Part shown: one piece after another, positions 45,452 through 53,271 of the stretch
Layout of the letters: every line of letters begins with the position of its first letter
Numbering within the stretch: the stretch's first letter is position 1
Source: CAYTPI01 sp964439625
GTDB taxonomy: Bacteria; Chloroflexota; Anaerolineae; Aggregatilineales; UBA3940
Direction: 5' to 3'
DNA: 64,000 nucleotides
Assembly: GCA_964439625.1 (NCBI GenBank)
Contig: CAYTPI010000005.1
Location: 124,001-188,000, forward strand
The notes under the pieces: model-generated
Told to the model about the DNA's origin: nothing
Databases searched by the model: none
Seen by the model: only the letters and a program-made list of their open reading frames with translations
Translations under genes and position numbers: made by a program

Positions 45452-45501
45452 GTTTGACCACAAAGATATTCTAGAAATGTGAAAACGTGGTGTGGTCAAA
45501 C
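45452..45501 (+). repeat. 11-bp inverted repeat in the leader of the AAA+ gene run
   Basis: GTTTGACCACA (45452-45462) and TGTGGTCAAAC (45491-45501) are perfect complements separated by 28 nt. A nearer TGGTC at 45443-45447 can pair instead with GACCA at 45456-45460, so two exclusive folds are possible. It could be a hairpin in the leader RNA or two operator half-sites about 39 bp apart. Confidence 0.7.
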
Positions 45502-45506
45502 CTGAG

Positions 45507-45551
45507 GTTCAGCAGGGGTGTGTCTACTTTGTAAGAATATTTGTGCTGAAC
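45507..45551 (+). repeat. Second inverted repeat in the same leader
   Basis: GTTCAGCA (45507-45514) and TGCTGAAC (45544-45551) are perfect 8-bp arms separated by 29 nt, ending 25 bp before the start codon and close to the ribosome site AAGAAGGAAA. Arm spacing is nearly the same as in the first repeat. Confidence 0.6.
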
Positions 45552-45576
45552 ACTAGTTTTAAGAAGGAAATAAAAA

Positions 45577-47112
45577 ATGTCTCGCGGTTTTGAGAGAGAA
45601 CTTGACCTGCTGATGCGCTCCAGCTATCCGCTGATTTACGTGCCGACCCCTGAAGAAGAGCGTACAGAGCAGTTAATAGAATTTGTCGCTGAAAATTATA
45701 ATCCTCAGCGTACTGTGCAAGTGTGGGATTTCGTCAGTGGTTTTCCTGGCGGGGCAGGTCGCACCAATCCGGTGGGCGCCTTGAACGAGATCGAAAAAGC
45801 ACGCCCAGATGTCGCCTCGATCTTTATCTTACGAGATTTTCACCGCTTCCTCGAAGATGTCCAAACAGCACGAAAGCTGCGTAATCTTGTTCGGCATCTG
45901 CGAAACAGCCGAAAAACGATGATTATCGTAGCACCCGTGCTCAAAATTCCAACGGAATTAGCAGAAGAATTTACAGTCCTAGACCTAACGCCGCCATCAC
46001 CCGAGGAAATTGATGGGGAACTCGATACCATTCTCAATCAGGTGAAGGTTAGACTATCGGATGGTGGACGTGACGCGTTGGTCAAAGCCTGCCAAGGTTT
46101 GATGATGAATCGGATCAAGTTGGGGTTGGCAAGAACCGTCGCTACATATGGTGTTCTTGATGAACGTGCTATTCCACTGATGCTCGAAGAAAAGAAGCAG
46201 CGCATCCGTCGTACTGAAGTGCTGGAGTTCTGGCCCACACACGAAACACTAGAAGACATCGGTGGACTAGATATCTTAAAGGCGTGGCTGGAGCGGCGTT
46301 CTTCCTCTTTGACTCCACAAGCCCGCGAGTACGGACTGCCAAACCCACGCGGTATTTTGTTGGTCGGTATTCAAGGGACAGGTAAATCGTTGTCGGCTAA
46401 GGCGACGGCTAGTCTGTGGCAGCTTCCGCTGCTACGGTTGGATGTCGGGCGTCTGATGGGTGGACTGGTCGGTGAGTCTGAAGCCAAGACGCGCGAAATG
46501 ATCCGCGTTGCCGAAGCGATGGCCCCTTGTGTGCTTTTCATTGACGAATTAGATAAGGCCTTCGCTGGGCTTGGGAGTAGTTTTGTCGGTGACTCAGGAA
46601 CGTCGGCCCGGGTATTTGGTACTATTCTGACCTGGATGGAAGAAAAGACGGCACCTGTTTTTGTCTCTGCGACAGCCAATTCGATTGAGTCACTGCCGCC
46701 GGAAGTGCTGCGTAAGGGTCGTTTCGATGAAATATTTTTTATAGACCTCCCCAGCGAGCAAGAACGCCGCGAAATTTTCGAGGTGCATTTATCGAAGGTA
46801 CGTCCTAATCGCATCCGTGAATTTGACCTTGACCAACTGGCCTTCCAAAGCGAAGGGTTCAATGGGGCCGAAATTGAGCAAGGGATCTTTGAATCGATGC
46901 ATATTGCCTTCGATCAGCGTCGGGAATTCGAAACAGAAGATATTCTTCGAGCAATGGGTCAGATTGTGCCGCTCTCAAAGACTTCTGCCGATCGTATCCG
47001 TGCGATGCAAGAATGGGCAAGCAGCGGACGCTTCCGGCCAGCTAGTTCCGCAGCGGCTCGCAGCGGCTTGATGGGCCAGCTATTTGGGGATACGGGCGTT
47101 TCAAACTCATAA
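45577..47112 (+). CDS. Ycf46-type AAA+ ATPase
   Basis: 511 residues. The N-terminal 230 residues (SSYPLIYVPTPEEERTEQL, VWDFVSGF, FILRDFHRFLED) match the degenerate first ATPase-like half of the Ycf46 family. The active AAA+ domain follows: Walker A GIQGTGKS at 265-272, Walker B CVLFIDELDK near 318, sensor-1 SATAN and an arginine-finger region RKGRFDEIFF. Ycf46 is encoded in cyanobacteria and red-algal plastids and has been linked to inorganic carbon use there. This organism shows no photosynthesis gene in the window, so the role must be different or broader. First gene of a run with Ycf35, DUF2997, GrpE-like and Hsp70 genes; its stop overlaps the next start by 1 bp. Confidence 0.88.
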   Translation: MSRGFERELDLLMRSSYPLIYVPTPEEERTEQLIEFVAENYNPQRTVQVWDFVSGFPGGAGRTNPVGALNEIEKARPDVASIFILRDFHRFLEDVQTARKLRNLVRHLRNSRKTMIIVAPVLKIPTELAEEFTVLDLTPPSPEEIDGELDTILNQVKVRLSDGGRDALVKACQGLMMNRIKLGLARTVATYGVLDERAIPLMLEEKKQRIRRTEVLEFWPTHETLEDIGGLDILKAWLERRSSSLTPQAREYGLPNPRGILLVGIQGTGKSLSAKATASLWQLPLLRLDVGRLMGGLVGESEAKTREMIRVAEAMAPCVLFIDELDKAFAGLGSSFVGDSGTSARVFGTILTWMEEKTAPVFVSATANSIESLPPEVLRKGRFDEIFFIDLPSEQERREIFEVHLSKVRPNRIREFDLDQLAFQSEGFNGAEIEQGIFESMHIAFDQRREFETEDILRAMGQIVPLSKTSADRIRAMQEWASSGRFRPASSAAARSGLMGQLFGDTGVSNS

Positions 47113-47537
47113 TGAACGTCGATGTGAATGGGCGTGAGCCTGAACTGCAACGCGAAGACGATGGTAAGGCACCGATGCTTGGCGGGGCGCGTCGCCAGTG
47201 GTCTTCGCTTGCAGCCTATTTGATGACTCAGCAGCATCGAGCCCATAGGGCCCAGCAAATGCAGCGGGTGTGGGCGCTGCGGCGGATGCGCGAAGCCATT
47301 CGTCTTGATGCAGTCAAGCGCCAATATAAAAGCGTTAGAACTGGGGTAAAATATGAGGGCATGACAGATTCGCTTGCCCTTTCTGCCATTCGCCGCGACT
47401 TAAAGATCGCGAAAGAGCAACTAGCAATGTATCAAGAAGGTAATCGGTGGGGACGGGTCAAGGAACTTCGAGCGATTATTAACGTTATAGAAGAAGTGGT
47501 ATATTATTGGGAGGCACGGCTTGACACCCCGTGCTAA
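47112..47537 (+). CDS. Basic helical protein of the Ycf46/Ycf35 gene run, unknown
   Basis: 141 residues starting at the A of the preceding stop (TAATG). It is helical and Arg-rich in the middle (QQMQRVWALRRMREAIRL) with a coiled-coil-like C-terminal half (LKIAKEQLAMYQEGNRWG, ELRAIINVIEEVVYYWE). No domain is recognised. Tight coupling to the AAA+ gene suggests an adaptor or substrate-delivery subunit (inference). A promoter for the next gene overlaps its 3' end. Confidence 0.7.
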   Translation: MNVDVNGREPELQREDDGKAPMLGGARRQWSSLAAYLMTQQHRAHRAQQMQRVWALRRMREAIRLDAVKRQYKSVRTGVKYEGMTDSLALSAIRRDLKIAKEQLAMYQEGNRWGRVKELRAIINVIEEVVYYWEARLDTPC

Positions 47538-47549
47538 ACTTAGTAGTGT
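47521..47549 (+). promoter_or_regulatory. Internal promoter before the Ycf35 gene
   Basis: Perfect TTGACA at 47521-47526, 17-bp spacer, and TAGTGT at 47544-47549. The -35 lies within the last codons of the preceding gene. It would allow Ycf35 and the following genes to be expressed apart from the AAA+ gene. Confidence 0.45.
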
Positions 47550-47607
47550 AATGTCGTTCGCGAACGTAAGAATTGTAGTACAAGTACAGTACTTGAAGGA
47601 GAGCTAA

Positions 47608-47982
47608 ATGTCTCACTTTACGCGAGTGCGCACACAGTTGCGCAACATGGCCACAGTTGGTCGTGCATTGGAAGAAATGGGTTACGAGGTAGAAGAAAGC
47701 ACGGCTGTGCGCGGGTATCGTGGTCAAGAGGCAAAGGCTGATCTTGTCATTCGCGCAAATGCTGACTACGACATTGGCTTCCGTCAGGAAGATGACAATG
47801 TTGTTGTCGTTGCTGACTTCTGGGGTTTGCGTATGGATCGTGATAAGTTCACCCAGCAGCTGGCTCAAACGTATGCTCACCTGACCATTACGGAGCAAGC
47901 CGAAGCCCGTGGTTGGCAGCTAGCTACCGAAGAGGTTCAGGAAGACGGCAGCATTAAGCTGGTTATGCAGCGCTGGAGCTAA
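47608..47982 (+). CDS. DUF1257 / Ycf35 family protein
   Basis: 124 residues, the normal family length. MSHFTRVRTQLRNMATVGRA, then EEMGYEVEES and DYDIGFRQEDD with VVVADFWGLR, follow the Ycf35 pattern of cyanobacteria and plastids (MSHFSxIKTQIRNLxxLxxALxDLGY). Function is unknown; in cyanobacteria the gene sits beside a ferredoxin and a DUF2997 gene as far as I recall. Here DUF2997 follows, but the ferredoxin is absent. A good AAGGAGAG ribosome site precedes it. Confidence 0.88.
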   Translation: MSHFTRVRTQLRNMATVGRALEEMGYEVEESTAVRGYRGQEAKADLVIRANADYDIGFRQEDDNVVVVADFWGLRMDRDKFTQQLAQTYAHLTITEQAEARGWQLATEEVQEDGSIKLVMQRWS

Positions 47983-48026
47983 GTTAGCTAGTAACGTTAC
48001 ACCGCCATAAATAACTCAACTATTCA

Positions 48027-48078
48027 AACGCCCCAGCATCTTAGTCATTGACTTTGCACGCTGGGTCGTTTTGATTTT
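48027..48078 (+). other. Terminator-like hairpin between Ycf35 and DUF2997 genes
   Basis: AACGCCCCAGC (48027-48037) pairs with GCTGGGTCGTT (48060-48070) over 11 positions with one mismatch and a 22-nt loop, followed by TTGATTTTG. It may attenuate transcription within the run. The rest of the 185-bp interval holds only an AT-rich stretch with TATATT at about 48122-48127. Confidence 0.35.
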
Positions 48079-48168
48079 GCTTGTAACGCTACTCTCAAAT
48101 TTTAATCAGCGTTGTTTTTTGCTATATTCACAGTCAACTGAGACGTATTTATAAGCGAAGGAGATGGA

Positions 48169-48369
48169 ATGCCTAGTAAACAAGAGATCGAATTTGTCAT
48201 TAAGCCTGACGGTACCGTTGAAGAGACAGTCATCGGTGTTAATGGCCCTGATTGCGAAGCCATCACAAAAGATATTGAGCAGGCCTTGGGTAGAGTCACA
48301 GACCGTAAGCGGACTGGTGACTTTTTCAACGAGCAAGGCTCGTCATCATCCGTTACAACTAACAGCTAG
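48169..48369 (+). CDS. DUF2997 family small protein
   Basis: 66 residues. EIEFVIKPDGTVEETVIGVNG followed by a helix with C-x-AITKDIEQALG matches DUF2997 (short beta hairpin IxFxVxPDGxV, a Gly turn, then C-x2-x-T-x-x-LExxLG). The function of the family is unknown. It follows ycf35 as in cyanobacteria. It has GAAGGAG before the ATG and is followed after 2 bp by a gene encoding a similar strand motif. Confidence 0.8.
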   Translation: MPSKQEIEFVIKPDGTVEETVIGVNGPDCEAITKDIEQALGRVTDRKRTGDFFNEQGSSSSVTTNS

Positions 48370-48371
48370 CC

Positions 48372-48605
48372 ATGGCGGAACTTCCACCTGATGACCAAAC
48401 TCAGCCGGATGACGAGGAATTTCGCCTTCCGGTTGAAGTTGAAATCTACATTGATCCTGATGGAACGGTTGTGTTTGCTGACCTCGAAGAAGGAACCTTG
48501 CCGCTAGCCCGTCAACTTGACCCTGATTGGCAGCAAGGGGAGGGTACATTCTGTGTGCCTGAGCAGTCTGATGAACCCGGAGAGGACACCAATAATAATG
48601 CCTAA
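48372..48605 (+). CDS. Small acidic protein with a DUF2997-like strand motif
   Basis: 77 residues, very acidic. The centre reads EVEIYIDPDGTVVF, which lines up with EIEFVIKPDGTVEE of the preceding protein. After it a short helix (PLARQLDPDW) replaces the DUF2997 helix, with one Cys near the end. It may be a diverged duplicate of DUF2997 (inference). It overlaps the GrpE-like gene by 8 bp, so their translation is probably coupled. Confidence 0.65.
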   Translation: MAELPPDDQTQPDDEEFRLPVEVEIYIDPDGTVVFADLEEGTLPLARQLDPDWQQGEGTFCVPEQSDEPGEDTNNNA

Positions 48606-49230
48606 TGGCATGTTCCCAAAAATTGATGAGCTGCCACATTATGTAGGTGACCTCGTCCGCGACCGCCTGGAGATCATTCGGCTGCAGCAGGAAATAAAGG
48701 AACTCAAAGCACAAGCCTATGATCGTCTGGCGGCGGCTGTGATTGGGCTGCGGCGGGCCGTTGAGACACAAGAGCGCGTTGCTGATGATCTTCAGCAGCA
48801 GCTAAATGAGCGTGATGAGCAAATCGCTAAACTGCGTGAGGAGTATGCTCAGCTAAACTCCCGCGGAGATGCTAGCATCTCCGAAGCTCGTGAAGCAGAA
48901 CGCTTGGCTTGGTTTAAACGGCTGCAGCCGATGCTGGTTCAACTGCCAACACTCCGCTCTGCCGTCGAAACGGAAGGGGCTGATATCTCGGCCCGTGATG
49001 TGCTCAACATTGTGTCATTGATGGATGAAGTCTTAGCTGACATGCAGTTCGAACCAATTGGTGCCGCTGGTGAAAATGTCACCTATGACCCTAAAAAGCA
49101 CAAGCCCGTCGGACGAGGCGCACGCAGCCTACACCCGGAAGACGAGGTGCGCGTCCGTTATGTGGGGTACATGCATGACGGTGATGTCTTGGTGAAAGCC
49201 GAAGTAACAAAGCTCGAACAACCCGAATAG
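48598..49230 (+). CDS. GrpE-like nucleotide exchange factor
   Basis: 210 residues from ATG 48598. A long coiled coil (LQQEIKELKAQAYDRLAAAVIGLRR and ADDLQQQLNERDEQIAKL) is followed by a small beta-domain with the GrpE end pattern: FEPIGAAGENVTYDPKKHKPV, then EVRVRYVGYMHDGDVLVKAEV, comparable to 'G..FDP..HEAV...V..V...GY...G.VLRPA.V' of GrpE. It probably exchanges ADP for ATP on the Hsp70 encoded next. It is divergent from housekeeping GrpE and so may serve only this Hsp70. Confidence 0.7.
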   Translation: MPNGMFPKIDELPHYVGDLVRDRLEIIRLQQEIKELKAQAYDRLAAAVIGLRRAVETQERVADDLQQQLNERDEQIAKLREEYAQLNSRGDASISEAREAERLAWFKRLQPMLVQLPTLRSAVETEGADISARDVLNIVSLMDEVLADMQFEPIGAAGENVTYDPKKHKPVGRGARSLHPEDEVRVRYVGYMHDGDVLVKAEVTKLEQPE

Positions 49231-49385
49231 AGACAGTCGTTCCTGCTTGACGTTCTACTACAATGATGAAGCTCGGTAGGGCATCTTTTATGCTCAAGTC
49301 CGCAGTTGCCGCTAGCACGTTACGACAGCTTTCGCAATGTTATGATATGTGACGTTTAACGAGGAATCTAAGCAGCCAAACACCT

Positions 49386-51020
49386 ATGAAAAAAATCGCA
49401 ATCGATTTTGGCACGACAAACACCGTAGTTGCCGTCTGGCGTGAGGCCACAAATGCCGCAGAAACCGTTCGTTTACCGGCTTTGTCTGTGCCACCATCAG
49501 AAATTCAGCCGCCACTGATACCATCACAAATTTATGTGGATGATGGTGCTTCTTCTTCGATAATCGCCGGGCATCAAGTGGCAGCCGAAGGATATGATGT
49601 TGCTGGAGATGAGCGTTTCTTCTCATCCTTCAAAAGAGGCATTGCGGCACGGAGCCGTCCTCTGGCGCGTTCACTAGATGGTGCCGAATGGGACGAAGCC
49701 CGAGCGGGGGAGACGTTTCTCGTTGAGGTTATTACCGCTCTTAAACAGGCTGAGGGCGATGTGATCGATGAACTTGTTCTAACGGTGCCGGTCGATAGCT
49801 TTGAGCGTTATCTGAAGTGGCTTCGGGATGAGACCAGTGTTACGGGAAACGCTGCTGACTGGGGCGTTCGCAGCCTAAGAATTGTGGATGAAAGCACCGC
49901 CGCTGCGCTTGGCTACGACTTACGAACTCCCGGAGAACTGATCCTAGTGTTCGACTTCGGCGGGGGAACACTTGACGTGTCACTTGTTCGCATGCCAATT
50001 GCTGAGGAAAGCGGGGGCATTGTCTTTGAGGCTGGTAAACAGCTTCCGGGACAGCAGCAAGCAGAGCAGGCTGAGGCTCGTGTTATTTCTAAGGCTGGTC
50101 GTGTGCTGGGAGGTGATGACATCGACCATTGGATATTAGATGAACTCCTGACACGCAACGAGCTTGAACGGAACCAAATCGGTGATGCGTACAATCAACT
50201 AAAGTTGGCCTGCGAAAATGCGAAGATTAGACTGTCATCCGCAGAGTCCGCCGAGATTAGTGTATTTGACCCAGACACATATAGGACGTACCGAGCGACA
50301 TTAACACGCACCCAGCTCGAAGATCTCCTAGACCAACACGAATTTTTCAGCACGATTCAAAAAATAATTAATAAGGTGCTCCGCGGTGCACGCTCTCGTG
50401 GCATTTACCCGGAAGATATTGGTGCAGTCTTGATGGTCGGCGGCACCTCGCTTATCCCATCGGTGCGGCGCATGCTGCGCAGTCAATTTGGGGCTGAGCG
50501 CGTCTTCGAGCATATGCCTTTTGAAGCCGTTGCTCATGGGGCATTGAGCCTTGCGGCTGGCTTGGGTCTAGATGATTTCCTCTACCATTCCTACGGTATC
50601 CGGCACCTTAGCCCGATCACAGGTCGTCATGAATGGGAAGAGATCATTCCGGCTGGCTCACGTTATCCACTTAGTGAGGCTGTCAAATTAATTCTTACTG
50701 CCTCGCGTGATGGTCAAGAAGCCTTAGAACTGGTTATTGGGGAGGTCGAGGAGGGGGCCAGTGGCATTGCCGAAGTGATGTTTGGCGACCGAGCCATTTT
50801 GATGGTGGATGGTGCTCTCGAAATGCGTCGTGTGATGCCTCTGAATGATGAAGATGGCTCTAGAACCGTCGCCCGCCTCGACCCACCGGGTAAGGCTGGA
50901 GAGGATCGCGTCGAGGTTGAATTTGACGTGGATCAAAACCGTATGCTGCGCGTCACTGTTCACGACATCCAGCAAAAAAAGCATCTACTGCGAAACGTTC
51001 CAGTAGTAGAACTTCGGTAG
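49386..51020 (+). CDS. Hsp70-family chaperone lacking the C-terminal lid
   Basis: 544 residues against about 610-640 for DnaK. Actin-like ATPase: phosphate-1 loop IDFGTTNTVVAVW at 4-16, DESTAAALGY, phosphate-2 loop DFGGGTLDVS near 189-198, and adenosine motif VGGTSLIPSVRR near 350. A beta-type substrate domain follows to about 540, but the helical lid and any EEVD-like tail are missing. TATGAT at 49341-49346 upstream may be a -10 box. Encoded directly after the GrpE-like protein; no DnaJ gene is present. Likely a specialised Hsp70 that acts with the AAA+ ATPase (inference). Confidence 0.88.
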   Translation: MKKIAIDFGTTNTVVAVWREATNAAETVRLPALSVPPSEIQPPLIPSQIYVDDGASSSIIAGHQVAAEGYDVAGDERFFSSFKRGIAARSRPLARSLDGAEWDEARAGETFLVEVITALKQAEGDVIDELVLTVPVDSFERYLKWLRDETSVTGNAADWGVRSLRIVDESTAAALGYDLRTPGELILVFDFGGGTLDVSLVRMPIAEESGGIVFEAGKQLPGQQQAEQAEARVISKAGRVLGGDDIDHWILDELLTRNELERNQIGDAYNQLKLACENAKIRLSSAESAEISVFDPDTYRTYRATLTRTQLEDLLDQHEFFSTIQKIINKVLRGARSRGIYPEDIGAVLMVGGTSLIPSVRRMLRSQFGAERVFEHMPFEAVAHGALSLAAGLGLDDFLYHSYGIRHLSPITGRHEWEEIIPAGSRYPLSEAVKLILTASRDGQEALELVIGEVEEGASGIAEVMFGDRAILMVDGALEMRRVMPLNDEDGSRTVARLDPPGKAGEDRVEVEFDVDQNRMLRVTVHDIQQKKHLLRNVPVVELR

Positions 51021-51056
51021 CACACAACTATGTTATTTCGGATATAGGATTTTGTC

Positions 51057-51953
51057 ATGGTTGACGTCACAATAACCAGCAATCAAGAACCCCGTTTGAG
51101 TAATGCTCAAGCACCCCGTTCAACTGATTCTCAAGAGCCCATTTCTGGATTAGAGCCGTCACTAGGGGGTAATAAACGCCCTAAGTTAAACCGTGATTTG
51201 TTTTGGCGCTTGCTCGATATTGATCGATACACACGCATGCGAGCCATCGAACAGGTGCTGGAGCAAGGTATGGCAAAGTATTACGGATCAGCCATGATCG
51301 TCGTTCTACAACCGAATGCGCGTCATCATCAACTGGGTCGCTTGCTGAAGATACCCTACTCATATGAGCGTAAACTAGCCGCAATTGACTCACTCGCACA
51401 GCTCAAACCAGACTCTGCATTACACGGTCTACTTGTAGCCATGACCAACAAAGATATTGCTCTGCAACAAGCCGCTACCTTTGTGATTGGTCAGCTAGAT
51501 GACCCCAACGCTGATGATGTTCTTGTTGACATTGCACGAGACCCGCGCCCAAAGCTGCGCCATGCGGCTTTGCAATCCCTGGCTGTACGTTGGCAGCAGC
51601 CAAACATCCGTTACCTTAACCATTCCTTGGGGCATATAGTTGCTGCCTCTGGTGAGTGGCTAGGTAGGTACGATGGCTTGCGCATCTTGCCATTATTGAT
51701 TGCCGCGTTTTACTACGCACGCAGTGATTCTGATCAAGCCCAGTTGGGTTTGCTTGACGGCATCTCCGCGCTTTGCCAGCGCTTTCGATCCCAACTGGAG
51801 CAGCAAACGACGGCATTCTTGCAGGAGTGCTTGGAATCTCGTCTAACAGATGCCGTGAAGCGTCGTGCGCTGCAAGCACTTGAGGAGATCGGTACGCAAC
51901 AAGCGCTTGCCATTTATATTGTTTATCAGAATTATTTCCCCAATACCAGTTGA
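51057..51953 (+). CDS. HEAT-repeat protein
   Basis: 298 residues. The first 45 are low-complexity and polar. The rest is helical, with HEAT/PBS-lyase-like repeats such as KLAAIDSLAQLKPDSAL, AATFVIGQLDDPNADDVLVDIA and KLRHAALQSLAV. Such solenoids bind proteins. It follows the Hsp70 gene by 36 bp and is probably a client-binding or docking subunit of the same module (inference). Confidence 0.8.
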   Translation: MVDVTITSNQEPRLSNAQAPRSTDSQEPISGLEPSLGGNKRPKLNRDLFWRLLDIDRYTRMRAIEQVLEQGMAKYYGSAMIVVLQPNARHHQLGRLLKIPYSYERKLAAIDSLAQLKPDSALHGLLVAMTNKDIALQQAATFVIGQLDDPNADDVLVDIARDPRPKLRHAALQSLAVRWQQPNIRYLNHSLGHIVAASGEWLGRYDGLRILPLLIAAFYYARSDSDQAQLGLLDGISALCQRFRSQLEQQTTAFLQECLESRLTDAVKRRALQALEEIGTQQALAIYIVYQNYFPNTS

Positions 51954-52145
51954 GTACAATCACAGGTGTTTTGCACGTCACTGCATGGGAATGAGGCCCT
52001 ATGCTATCAATTGTTTCTTCGTAGTCTGAGTCTTCAGGCCCAGGTACCCATTTTCCCTAAAGTTCTGATGCTAATTATCTGTTTAGATGCCAAGCCGCTC
52101 GCTATACTATCTTTTATATGAAGTAATCTAACCTACAAGATAACT

Positions 52146-53078
52146 ATGTTTAAGCCTGCCTACCTTAGCTTGCATCAAATGGGTGAACTTGCTCGACGGG
52201 TTGCTGCTGCAACTGCTATGTTGAGTAGTTGCCGTTTGTGTGGCTGGAACTGTCAAATAGACCGGGCTGAAGAAATTGGTCCCTGCCAAACAGGGCTGAC
52301 AGCAAAGGTTGCAACGGCCTACATCCATCACGGTGAAGAGTATCCACTAGTAGCAAACGGTGGCTCTGGGGCTGTTTTCTTTGCGCACTGCGATCTCCGC
52401 TGCATGTTTTGTCAGACGTATCGCTGGAATATCAAAGGGCAGGGGCGTGAGATCACCCCGACTCAGCTTGCTGATGTGATGTTAGGTTTGCAATCGAAAG
52501 GGGCCCGCAACATTAACTTCGTGACGCCAACACATGTTGCCTCGCAGATATTGCAAGCACTATTGCTCGCCGTTGAAGGCGGTCTGAAGATACCACTTGT
52601 CTGGAACTCCGGTGGATACGATACACTCAGCACCCTTCAATTATTAGATGGCATCGTAGATATTTACATGCCGGATATGAAATACAGCGATGAATCGCTG
52701 GGTCGCCGTACCAGTGGTGTCCGTAATTATCCTGCCGTTAACAGAGCGGCTGTCGCAGAAATGCACCGCCAAGTTGGCGATCTTACAATAGCAGAAGATG
52801 GCTCTGCGCAGCGTGGTGTCTTGATTCGCCATTTAGTTATGCCCGGCACAGAAGACAATTCACTAGGCGTTCTACAATGGATTGCGACCCATCTCGGCCC
52901 AAACACTTACCTCAGTCTTATGGATCAGTACCGCCCAGCGTACCGTGCATTCGCTCGTGACGATATTGGTCGTGCAATCGAACCTCAAGAGTATCATCGT
53001 GTGCGGGATGCAGCATTAGCCTTAGGTCTAACGCGTCTAGATAACAACCTGCTACTGAATGTAAAGACAAAGTCTTAA
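52146..53078 (+). CDS. Radical SAM protein, PflA-like (COG1313 type)
   Basis: 310 residues. The [4Fe-4S] radical SAM motif C-x3-C-x2-C is in AHCDLRCMFCQ. An N-terminal Cys set, CRLCGWNCQ then GPCQTG, is typical of the COG1313 group of putative pyruvate-formate-lyase-activating-like enzymes. The partial TIM barrel includes GGYDTLSTLQLLDG and IYMPDMKY. Its substrate is unknown; no glycyl-radical enzyme gene is nearby. A TATACT at 52103-52108 may be part of its promoter; no good -35 is seen. It lies 192 bp after the HEAT-repeat gene. Confidence 0.88.
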   Translation: MFKPAYLSLHQMGELARRVAAATAMLSSCRLCGWNCQIDRAEEIGPCQTGLTAKVATAYIHHGEEYPLVANGGSGAVFFAHCDLRCMFCQTYRWNIKGQGREITPTQLADVMLGLQSKGARNINFVTPTHVASQILQALLLAVEGGLKIPLVWNSGGYDTLSTLQLLDGIVDIYMPDMKYSDESLGRRTSGVRNYPAVNRAAVAEMHRQVGDLTIAEDGSAQRGVLIRHLVMPGTEDNSLGVLQWIATHLGPNTYLSLMDQYRPAYRAFARDDIGRAIEPQEYHRVRDAALALGLTRLDNNLLLNVKTKS

Positions 53079-53080
53079 CA

Positions 53081-53257
53081 GTGGTATTCATATACCTCGT
53101 GTATCTGGGTACAGTAACCCAATTTGACAAGATGGTTGCCCGTATGCTGCGTGTGCTGACCATTATGGCAGTTTTGCCCACTGTATCAAGCATCGTTGTC
53201 TTATTCATGCCGTGCGTGTATCACTATCGGTTTCGCAGTATTGAATATTATAGTTAG
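53081..53257 (+). CDS. Possible small membrane protein after the radical SAM gene
   Basis: A GTG-started frame of 58 residues begins 2 bp after the radical SAM stop; an internal ATG at 53132 would give 41 residues. The product is hydrophobic with one likely transmembrane helix (LTIMAVLPTVSSIVVLFM). No strong ribosome site is visible, and codon-level support is lacking, so it may be only an open stretch of spacer. Confidence 0.28.
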   Translation: MVFIYLVYLGTVTQFDKMVARMLRVLTIMAVLPTVSSIVVLFMPCVYHYRFRSIEYYS

Positions 53258-53271
53258 AGGGGTGGGAGACG

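Noticed and set aside
47521..49346. Possible HrcA/CIRCE heat-shock operator (GTGCTAA near 47531, GCTAGCACG near 49312)
   Set aside because: Each is only a half-site; no inverted partner at the 9-bp spacing was found.
45577..51953. Reading the AAA+/Hsp70 run as an anti-phage defence island or as a photosynthesis locus
   Set aside because: No nuclease, toxin, reverse transcriptase or mobile-element signature is present, and no photosystem, pigment or carboxysome gene lies nearby; the Ycf names reflect where the families were first found.
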